From NCBI GenBank assembly GCA_963753075.1, contig CAVWAR010000008.1, forward strand, positions 1 through 64,000: a stretch of 64,000 bases of DNA, given 5' to 3'. The first letter of the stretch is position 1. Every line of letters starts with the position of its first letter. Below the pieces are notes generated by a model. It ran no database searches. It was given only the letters and a program-made list of their open reading frames with translations, and was not told where the DNA came from. Positions 17,636 through 23,979 of this stretch are shown here, one piece after another. This DNA is from Prado023 sp963753075 (GTDB lineage Bacteria; Actinomycetota; Actinomycetes; S36-B12; CAIYMF01). The translations under genes and the position numbers were made by a program.

Positions 17636-19145
17636 CTAGCGGCGTAGCCAGACGGTGTCGGACATCACCTCGTCGTAGCCGTACCGGGACATCACGATCA
17701 CCCGGTACTTGCCCCGCCTCAGGTTGAGCCTGCGCGTCTCCCCCCGCCTGTAGGTCTTGTACACCTTGGACAGCGCACGCCACTCGCCCTTGCTGTGCTT
17801 CTGCACCGCGAACTGCCAGTAGCCCCGGCCCATGTTCGGGTTGACGTTGACATGCAGCTTCGACCTGCCCGACACCGCACGCACCTTCACCGAGGCAGCA
17901 ACCCCCCGATCCGGATGCGCCACCGTCGCCGGGGCCGACCTCAACGACACCGCCTCCGAGGTGGCACCGGCGTAGCCGTACCGGGGCAGCACCATCACCC
18001 GGTAGGTACCCCTCGACAACCGCAGCCGACGGGTCTCGTACTTGCCCCACGTCTTGTCGACCTTCGACCGGGTACGCCACTTGCCCTTGACCAGCATCTG
18101 AACCGTGAACTGCCAATACTCCCGACCCTTGTTCGGGTTCACGTTCACGAACAGCCTCATACCCCCGAACACCGCACGCACCGACACCGTCGGCACCGGA
18201 GGCTCCGGCGGGATGACGACCGGGGGAACCGGTGGGACGCAGCCCTCGGTCAGCTGGGCGGCCACCGTGATCATCCAGATGCTCTGCGCGCCGGCCGGCA
18301 CGTAGTAGCCCGCGGCGGGTGCCGCGGTCACGACATACGAGCCCGGGCCCGTCTGGTCGGCCGGGTCGACGCTCCAGACAACACCCACCTGGGCGACAGG
18401 CGGGTTGAACACCCCATCGGCCGCACATGTGGGACCGCTCGGCGCCGGCGGGACAACCGGGACGACTGGCGTGGCCGGCCGGTACACATACGCCGACCCC
18501 GAGCGATCGCCGGCGTCGTCGTCGCCGTATGCGCTGACCACGATCGTGTCCCCCGCCACCCCCACTGCTGAGCCGAAGCGGTCGCCGGCGGCGGCGTCGG
18601 AGGCAGTCAACTTCGCCTGCTGCGAGTAGCCCCCGGACTCATCGGCACGAATACACCGACCCCGAGGCGGAACCGGCGTCGTCGGCGCCGTAGGCGCCGA
18701 CCACGATCTGTTCTCCGCCACCGCCACCGAGTTGCCGAAGTAGTCGTCGGCGGCTGCGTCCTCCGCGGTCAGCTTCGCCTGCTGCACCTGGCCCCCGGAC
18801 TCATTCGGCACGAACACATACACCGACCCCGATTCCGAGCCAGCGTCGTCGCCGTGGGGGGCGCCGACCACGATGCCGTCACCCGTCACCCGCCACCGCC
18901 ACCGACCAGCCGAAGTCGTCGCCGGCGGCGGCGTCGGAAGCGGTCAGCTTCTGCTCAACCTGAGGGGCCAGGGCCATGGCCGCCGGCGGCGGCGCCACCA
19001 CAGCTGCGCTCAGCGCCAGCGCACCCGCCGCCACCCAGACCGTCGCCCGCCACCATCGCCCAGCCGATCCCGTCGATCCGCCACCGCCCACCACGTCCAA
19101 GTCGCCCGACCGGGCACCGGCCCGCACATCAGGTCGCTGCGTCAT
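17636..19145 (-). pseudogene. Secreted FG-GAP repeat protein with two C-terminal YGY repeats; gene broken by indels
   Basis: ATG 19145, behind GAGGGG, starts an N-terminus with a hydrophobic signal (VWVAAGALALSAAVVAPPPAAMA). FG-GAP (integrin-alpha N-terminal) repeats follow: KLTASDAAAGDDFGWSVAVAGD, then IVVGAPHGDDAGSESGSVYVF, and two more. After a Pro-rich linker come two ~75-residue repeats (LFVNVNPNKGREYWQFTVQ... and LHVNVNPNMGRGYWQFAVQ..., each ending in RYGY). A 7-bp tandem duplication at 18878-18891 shifts the frame. Further small indels near 18710 and 18640-18655 make about 24 codons out of frame before the frame is restored. FG-GAP proteins form cell-surface propellers. The lesions mean decay or sequence error. 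Confidence 0.65.
18878..18891. repeat. 7-bp tandem duplication causing a frameshift
   Basis: GTCACCC occurs twice in a row. On the coding (minus) strand, removing one copy gives VAGDGIVVGAP in one frame, exactly the expected FG-GAP sequence. Confidence 0.7.
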
Positions 19146-19288
19146 GACAATCCACCCCTCAATCGACACACCCACCAAGGACGCCCGCGCCCTTGACTCC
19201 ACTAGACTCCCCCCCACACCTGCCCCAATAGGGCCGGACGTCACCCAACCCCCTCACGACTGCCAGGCGCGGCGCGTCCGCAGGCGCC

Positions 19289-19756
19289 GGAAGGACCGCA
19301 CCCATTCGAGGTTGCCGCGCCTGGGGATTGTGGTGAGCTCCCCGACCCGTCCAGACGTGCTGGCCCACCTCAGCCGACGTGGGATCCGAAGAAGTCCCTG
19401 GCCTCGGCGGTTCCCTTGATCCCGGGGCTGTCCTGGTGCCACACCGTGGCGGGTCCGGGCGTCCCGTCGGCGGCGCCCTGGACCACTGTCACGTACCCGG
19501 GCCGGTCGAGTCCGTCAACCGCGCCTTGCTGGTACGCGCACAGGAACCACACGTGGCTCCCGCCACTGAGCGGCAAAGCGTTCGACTTCGGGCACCGGCC
19601 TGACCACTCCGGCCAGCGCACCGCAGCGGATCCCAGTCCCTTGCTGGTCCCGAGCAGCACATCCCGCCCGAACCGCAGATCGACGTGACCGTCGCCGGTC
19701 AGGTCCCCAGAATCGGTAGTGGCGTCCCAGAGCTCCGAGTCTGGACCGAGGTGCCT
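19289..19756 (-). repeat. Inverted duplicate of the 3' end of the FG-GAP gene at 40635-42098
   Basis: About 465 bp here is nearly identical, on the opposite strand, to 41717-42181. The match includes ~80 bp beyond the stop codon. It covers the last ~125 codons of the FG-GAP gene and its non-coding 3' flank, so this is a segmental duplication and not protein-level convergence. Confidence 0.8.
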
Positions 19757-19760
19757 CCCT
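19370..19760 (-). pseudogene. C-terminal fragment of an FG-GAP secreted protein
   Basis: The frame ends ...WHQDSPGIKGTAEARDFFG plus four residues and contains LLGTSKGLGSAAVRWPEWSG. This is almost the same as the C-terminus of the intact protein at 40635-42098, with a handful of substitutions (G/P, A/T). There is no start, no signal peptide and no N-terminal repeats. Upstream of about 19760 the homology stops abruptly, just before the universal stress protein gene. It is a dead gene fragment left by the inverted duplication. Confidence 0.75.
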
Positions 19761-19804
19761 GTCGGTGCGCAATCGCCCCGCGGCCTACTCCCGGGGCTGT
19801 AGGG

Positions 19805-20248
19805 TCAACGACCGGTGTGTTCCCCGCGGAACACCAAGACCGGGCACGGCGCGTGGTGCACGCAATAGCCGGCAACGGAGCCCAGGTGCATGCCGGGCAA
19901 CTCGCCGCGGCCATGGCTTCCGACGACCAGCAGGACTGCTCCTTGGGCGGCGTCGGTCAAGGCGTGCGCCGGGCGGTTCCGCATGAGGCTCTTCTCGACG
20001 GGGACGGCCGGCTCGCCGCCGAGGGCCTCCTCGACGGATCGATCCAACGCCTCACGGGCAGCTTCGGCGTAGTCGGCCTCGGTGGCGGTCGGAGCCAGGA
20101 AGATGGTCCACGGGATGTCGAAACCGGTGACGACGAGCAATCGCCCATGGATGTGGTGGGCGTGCTCCGCCGCCCACCGAAGCCCCCCGATACTCAGTTC
20201 CGACCCATCAACACCCACCACGACCAAGGGAGCATCCTTCATGATCAT
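19805..20248 (-). CDS. Universal stress protein (UspA family)
   Basis: The 147-residue protein begins MIMKDAPLVVVGVDGSELS. It has the UspA core: an N-terminal beta-strand with VGVDGS, a long helix (GLRWAAEHAHHIHG) and the ATP-binding motif G2XG9XG(S/T), seen as GSHGRGELPGMHLGSVAGYC near the C-terminus, then PVLVFR. It should therefore bind ATP. ATG 20248 is preferred because GGAGGTGGG lies 5 nt upstream; Met at 20242 is also possible. Usp proteins support survival under starvation or hypoxia. Confidence 0.9.
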   Translation of the reverse strand: MIMKDAPLVVVGVDGSELSIGGLRWAAEHAHHIHGRLLVVTGFDIPWTIFLAPTATEADYAEAAREALDRSVEEALGGEPAVPVEKSLMRNRPAHALTDAAQGAVLLVVGSHGRGELPGMHLGSVAGYCVHHAPCPVLVFRGEHTGR

Positions 20249-20490
20249 GATTCCCACCTCCATTAACGAGGATACGCCCACCTCGCGGCGTTGAATAGGG
20301 CTGCACGGGTTCGACGACCGCGAGCAGCCCCAAGGCGGCGCTAGAAGAGATGGGTCATCGGCGCTGCGGCCAGGCTGGCGTGCGGACGGTGGCCGGGTGC
20401 GGTCGGGTGAATCGGCGCCGAGGGGACCAGCGGCGGGAGACCCGCATCATCCAGGCAGCCTGCTGGCGTTCTCCGCGACCCACGCGAGAA

Positions 20491-20991
20491 TCACGGCGAG
20501 GTAGCACAGCCCAGCGGGCGCTGGGTCACCCTTGGCCTGCGAATTCCGCGGCTCGTCGGCCTCCCCCTCCTCCCCCGGTCGGGCCGGGTTGGGTCGGCGG
20601 ACGGTCTGCCCTCGACGATGATGGTGGAACCCGTTGCCCAGGAGTGCTCGTTCTCGAGCCGGTTCCGGACCTCATCGAGGGCTTCGGTGTCCCCACGAGG
20701 GACGGTTACATAGACATGCTCCGCGCTCGTGATGCGGGGATCGTCGAACACGGTTTCCACCACCTCGCGCCGCTGCCCGGGATCGTGGTGACCTGTCGCG
20801 CTTGGCACGGCCGCGGCTACCCGCCGGGCTCCGACGGTAGTGATGCTATCCACGGCGGCAGCCTTGAGCTCGTCGTACTCACTTGAGCAGGTGCCGCCGT
20901 GGCCATTGGCCCTGCGACCGCGGCCGAACGCTGGACCGCGATCGTGTCCTGACGGGCTCGAGGAGGATTCCGGGGTGATGGACTGATTCAT
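20491..20991 (-). CDS. Hypothetical protein
   Basis: The frame gives 166 residues from ATG 20991, which has AGGAG 6 nt upstream. It starts MNQSITPESSSSPSG, a polar, probably disordered Gly/Arg/Ser-rich segment. The centre looks like a small alpha/beta domain: REVVETVFDDPRI, then EHVYVTVPRGDTEALDEV and TGSTIIVEGR. The last ~35 residues are Arg/Pro-rich and may be out-of-frame tail. I do not recognise the family. It is divergent from the helix-turn-helix gene at 21113. Confidence 0.4.
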   Translation of the reverse strand: MNQSITPESSSSPSGHDRGPAFGRGRRANGHGGTCSSEYDELKAAAVDSITTVGARRVAAAVPSATGHHDPGQRREVVETVFDDPRITSAEHVYVTVPRGDTEALDEVRNRLENEHSWATGSTIIVEGRPSADPTRPDRGRRGRPTSRGIRRPRVTQRPLGCATSP

Positions 20992-21014
20992 TGAGTGCTC
21001 CTGCATCAAGAGAT

Positions 21015-21045
21015 CCTGACTACCAGTATGTCAGGCACTCCTGAC
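21015..21045. promoter_or_regulatory. Candidate operator with three CCTGAC half-sites
   Basis: CCTGAC at 21015-21020, its inverted form GTCAGG at 21030-21035, and CCTGAC again at 21040-21045. The middle and right copies also make the compact palindrome TCAGG-CACT-CCTGA. It sits in the short divergent promoter region between the genes starting at 20991 (minus) and 21113 (plus), in locally AT-richer DNA. Confidence 0.4.
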
Positions 21046-21112
21046 AAATCAACAGGTGGGTGAGTATGCTGGTAGGCAATGCGGCTGCCTGCGGAGACGG
21101 CCGGCGCTATCG

Positions 21113-21445
21113 ATGTGGGGTCTCGAAGTGGAGCCGAACCTGGAGTTCCGGGCTGCTGTGCAGGCGGTCGCAGACCTCATGGAACAGGTCAGTGAGCGAC
21201 AGCGCCGCCTCGACGAAGCAGTCGCTGTCGCTCGGGCGGCCGGGGCCACCTGGGGGCAGATCGGTGCTGCTGCTGGGATGACGCGCCAGTCTGCGCACCA
21301 GCGATGGGGTCATCTCTCCGAGCCTGGTTGCCCTCGGGCTGGGTGTGGTTGTGCCGAGCACCAGCCCGGACGGGGCTTCTGTGGGTGTGGTCACGGTCCC
21401 AGCCGCGGAGCCGGGCGGCGGCGCCGGGCGGTCGCCGGTCCGTGA
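21113..21445 (+). CDS. Small helix-turn-helix-like protein
   Basis: The predicted start at 21113 gives MWGLEVEPNLEFRAAVQAVA. A helical segment (VSERQRRLDEAVAVARAAG) is followed by an HTH-like block, ATWGQIGAAAGMTRQSAHQRWG. The pattern 'aW..IG.A.G.TRQ.AhQRf' recurs in the gene at 23151-23393 on the other strand, so the two are paralogous. The last ~40 residues are Cys/Gly/Arg-rich (GCGCAEHQPGRGFCGCG) and may be non-functional read-through. It could bind the inverted repeats just upstream; this is inference. Confidence 0.5.
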   Translation: MWGLEVEPNLEFRAAVQAVADLMEQVSERQRRLDEAVAVARAAGATWGQIGAAAGMTRQSAHQRWGHLSEPGCPRAGCGCAEHQPGRGFCGCGHGPSRGAGRRRRAVAGP

Positions 21446-21492
21446 CACACCCGGCTCGACCATGGAGCGAGAGCATGATGAAGGGGTCTCCG

Positions 21493-22350
21493 ATGGAACT
21501 GGTTCTGGACTGTTTGCCGTGTATGTTGCGCCAGTCGCTCGAGGCGGCCCGGATGGCCACCGAGGATGAAGCGGTGCAAGGGGCGGTTATGGACAAGGCG
21601 ATGCAGGTCCTCGTGAGGCATCGGACCTTCGGCTGTGCGCCGGAGTTGGCTGCCGCGATCCATGAGATCGTCAAGCAGGGTACCGGTCTGGCAGATCCCT
21701 ACGAGGAGGTCAAGGCTCGTGATGTCGCGGCCGCGCTGCGCCTGGAGCCCCTGATCAGACGGTTCGCCGGCGGGGGGCCTGATGTCCTCCTGCGAGCTCT
21801 CAAGGTGTCGGCGACGGGCAATGTGATGGATTCTGCGCTGTACAGCGACCTGGACATCGAGGCATGCGTGACAGGCGAATTCGACAGGCCCTTCGCTGTC
21901 TGTGACCTGGAGCCCTTCGAGGTGGACCTGCACCACGCGCGCAGTGTTCTCATCATTGGTGACAACTCCGGCGAGACGGTGTTCGACAAGGTCCTGGCCG
22001 AGGAGCTTTCCCACCGATGTGACGTCCTGTTCGCGGTCCGGGATCGGCCGATCATCAACGATGTCACGGCCCGGGAGGCCCACGCCGTGGGTATCGATGC
22101 TCATGCGACGATCGTCTCGACCGGGTGCGGGGCGCCCGGAGCAATCCTGGACTCGTGCAGCACGGAGTTCCAAGCGCTGTTCGATCAGGCCGACATCGTG
22201 ATCAGCAAGGGGCAGGGCAACTTCGAAGCCCTGTCCGGCGCCGAGCGCAGGATGTACTTCCTCCTCAAGGCCAAGTGCCCGAAACTCGCGAACGCCCTCG
22301 GCGTCGACGTGGGCGACTACGTGCTGAGGTTGAACTCGCTTCTCGCCTGA
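21493..22350 (+). CDS. DUF89/ARMT1-family protein (metal-dependent phosphatase-like)
   Basis: The 285-residue product starts at ATG 21493 (MELVLDCLPCMLRQSLEAAR), with AAGGGG about 8 nt upstream. Family hallmarks are visible: the N-terminal DCxPCxxRQ cysteine pair, the nucleotide-like loop LIIGDNSGETVFDK (GDNxGE), the central STGCGAPG and the C-terminal SKGQGNFEAL (KGxxNFE) motif. The Asp/Asn residues of these motifs bind the metal in DUF89 enzymes. Characterised members are damage-control phosphatases that remove misformed sugar or cofactor phosphates. The Cys-pair version is the archaeal/bacterial type, whose substrate is not settled. It appears monocistronic. Confidence 0.85.
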   Translation: MELVLDCLPCMLRQSLEAARMATEDEAVQGAVMDKAMQVLVRHRTFGCAPELAAAIHEIVKQGTGLADPYEEVKARDVAAALRLEPLIRRFAGGGPDVLLRALKVSATGNVMDSALYSDLDIEACVTGEFDRPFAVCDLEPFEVDLHHARSVLIIGDNSGETVFDKVLAEELSHRCDVLFAVRDRPIINDVTAREAHAVGIDAHATIVSTGCGAPGAILDSCSTEFQALFDQADIVISKGQGNFEALSGAERRMYFLLKAKCPKLANALGVDVGDYVLRLNSLLA

Positions 22351-22377
22351 CAGGACGTGCCGGCGAGCTCAGCAGGT

Positions 22378-22462
22378 TCACGGATGAGTGGTGCCGATAC
22401 GGTCCAGCGCCCCAGGACAGGTGATCGCCACGGACTCAGTCAACGAGGGCACCAGCGACACC
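22378..22462 (-). other. Possible fragment of a metal-receptor (FepB/BtuF-like) gene
   Basis: The minus-strand frame reads RRRVVSLVPSLTESVAITCPGAL, resembling the first strand-helix of cobalamin/siderophore-binding proteins (RRVVSLVPSLTExxA). It stops after about 30 residues at 22378. No further domain follows, so at best this is a short relic. Confidence 0.25.
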
Positions 22463-22547
22463 ACCCGGCGGCGCTGCCGGATCGCCCAGCGGGCGAGGAG
22501 CCTCGCCACGGGGTACAGCGGTAGCGTCAGCAGCAAGGGGTGAGTCC

Positions 22548-23030
22548 ATGGTGGATCTGAGTTGGCGACCGCTCGTGGAGGATGATCACGAGATGGTCCT
22601 CGCGACTCTGGCCGCCTGGTCGGGCGGGCAGGATATGCACGCGCTGCTCCCACCTCTGCTCTTCTCGCACTTCTCCGACACCTCAGTCGTGGCCGAGGAC
22701 CCCGAAGGATCCCTGATCGGCTTCGTGATCGCTTTCGTCTCGCAGACCCGTTCGGGCACCGGCTTCATCCACCTTGTCTGGGTTCGCCCAGATGCTCGCC
22801 ACCTGGGCATTGCCCGGGGGCTGTACCTGCGCGTCTTCGACCTCCTTCGCCAACGTGGCTGCCACCGGGTTGAGGCTGTGACGATCCCCGAGAACACCGC
22901 TTCGTTGGCCTTCCACGACCGGATGGGCTTCACAGCCCTGGGCCACGGCGGCCCGCCCCACGAGGCGCCGGTCGTCAGCCACCATTCCGGTCCCGGCCAG
23001 CACAGGGTGATGCTCGAGCGATCACTGTGA
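22548..23030 (+). CDS. GNAT-family N-acetyltransferase
   Basis: The 160-residue protein starts MVDLSWRPLVEDDHEMVLAT. It has a beta4 strand FIHLVWVRPDARHLGIARGLY that matches motif A (xVxPxxRxxGIAxxL). It continues with the CoA-contact helix (VFDLLRQRGCHRVEAV) and the C-terminal motif PENTASLAFHDRMGF, all classic GNAT features. The start has AAGGGG upstream. Substrate is unknown; the N-terminal half resembles those acting on small amines. It is a stand-alone gene. Confidence 0.85.
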   Translation: MVDLSWRPLVEDDHEMVLATLAAWSGGQDMHALLPPLLFSHFSDTSVVAEDPEGSLIGFVIAFVSQTRSGTGFIHLVWVRPDARHLGIARGLYLRVFDLLRQRGCHRVEAVTIPENTASLAFHDRMGFTALGHGGPPHEAPVVSHHSGPGQHRVMLERSL

Positions 23031-23150
23031 CGCGTTCGGCGCTGGGCTCAACCGATCGGCTAGTCGAGCTCGGCGGGTGAGCCAGCCCCGGGCACCGATC
23101 GTCGTGGGGTGCGTCTATCCGCCGCCTGACGGGCGGGGGCAGAGACCGAT

Positions 23151-23393
23151 TCAGGCGCCGAAGCGCTGCTGGGCTGCTTGGCGTGTGGTGTCCAGGGCAG
23201 CGCCGATGATGCTCCAGGAGTCTCCGGCGTCGCGGGCGGCGTGGACGGCGTCGCTCAGTTCCTGTTCGGCGGCGGCGAGGTTGGAGCGGGCGGCGAGGAT
23301 GCGCTGGAAGTTGGCGGCGTCGCGGGCTGGGGTGGTGGTCGGGTCGAGCTGGTCGAGGCCGGTGGCGTCGTGGTCGGACTTGGTCTTGGTCAT
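23151..23393 (-). CDS. Small helix-turn-helix-like protein (paralogue of 21113-21445)
   Basis: The 80-residue protein has a polar N-terminus (MTKTKSDHDATGLDQLD) and a helical core, RSNLAAAEQELSDAVHAARDAG. It ends with DSWSIIGAALDTTRQAAQQRFG, the same 'W..IG.A...TRQ.A.QRfG' signature as the protein at 21113. This kind of very small putative DNA-binding protein is common in actinobacterial accessory regions. It lies immediately beyond a degraded mini-toxin frame on the same strand, so it could be part of the same accessory module. Confidence 0.55.
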   Translation of the reverse strand: MTKTKSDHDATGLDQLDPTTTPARDAANFQRILAARSNLAAAEQELSDAVHAARDAGDSWSIIGAALDTTRQAAQQRFGA

Positions 23394-23404
23394 CGCGTCT
23401 CACC

Positions 23405-23560
23405 TCATCTCAGGAAGTCGTAGAACGTTGGTCGGAGCCGGTCGGCGTGGATGATGCGGGTCGGCTCGCCAGTCGGGACGGCGACGAGCTAGAGCATCAG
23501 CCCGTGTCGATCCGGGCCGATGCCCAAGAGCCGTTCCTCGCCGTCGTGCTCGTACAGCAT
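23405..23560 (-). pseudogene. Degraded small toxin-like gene with an in-frame stop
   Basis: From ATG 23560, behind GGGGAGG, the frame reads MLYEHDGEERLLGIGPDRHG, then LML, a TAG at 23489-23491, then LVAVPTGEPTRIIHADRLRP and TFYDFLR to a TGA at 23405. The two halves join seamlessly if TAG is read as GAG (Glu). The result, a ~51-residue protein with 'RLLxIGPD...LExVAVP...TRIIHADxLRPxFYxFL', resembles small proteins often encoded beside antitoxins. A G-to-T nonsense change, or a base error, has broken it. The family call is by pattern only. Confidence 0.4.
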
Positions 23561-23600
23561 CCCGCACCTCCCCAGCAACTGTCAGGGAACCCCCAGGCAC

Positions 23601-23620
23601 GTGCCCCACTTCGCCGCGAA
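23601..23620 (-). repeat. Dispersed short motif, copy on minus strand
   Basis: On the minus strand this reads TTCGCGGCGAAGTGGGGCAC, containing the exact 14-bp core GGCGAAGTGGGGCA of copy 1 (2911-2930). It lies exactly between the two defence-gene fragments. Confidence 0.4.
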
Positions 23621-23629
23621 ACAGCGCGC

Positions 23630-23751
23630 CGACCCACGGACGTCTTCACGAAGTCCGCGAAGATGGCGTCCGAGAAGTCGAGCACGTAGCCGCCACCCAT
23701 GCCCAGGATCGACTCGAGCTTGAGCTTGGTCGTGTTGTCGAGATCAGCCAT
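23630..23751 (-). pseudogene. N-terminal fragment of an abortive-infection (AbiJ-like) protein
   Basis: From ATG 23751 the frame reads MADLDNTTKLKLESILGMGG, then GYVLDFSDAIFADFVKTSVG, and after that becomes unrelated. The 'KlklExxLgMxxGYVLDFSnxtFxeF' pattern is the N-terminal element of AbiJ-type abortive-infection proteins and some other defence effectors. The homology ends within ~15 bp of the dispersed motif at 23601-23620. I see only this 40-residue head, so the gene is a remnant. Confidence 0.4.
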
Positions 23752-23979
23752 GGTGAGACCAGATCTCACCCGTGAGCAGTTCAGCTCCGACCCGACTTGG
23801 CATGCCTCATCCCTCCGACGACTCCGGAAGTGAGGCTATTGGACATGACCGACGCCCCCTACGAGCGGGGACGAGCCGGGGGGCTCGTTGCCGCTCGTGC
23901 CCGTGACACCCTCGGTACATGACCATCGGCCTCCGTGTCAGCCTCGGCATCCCTCCAGATGACTCCTACGAGTTGCACG

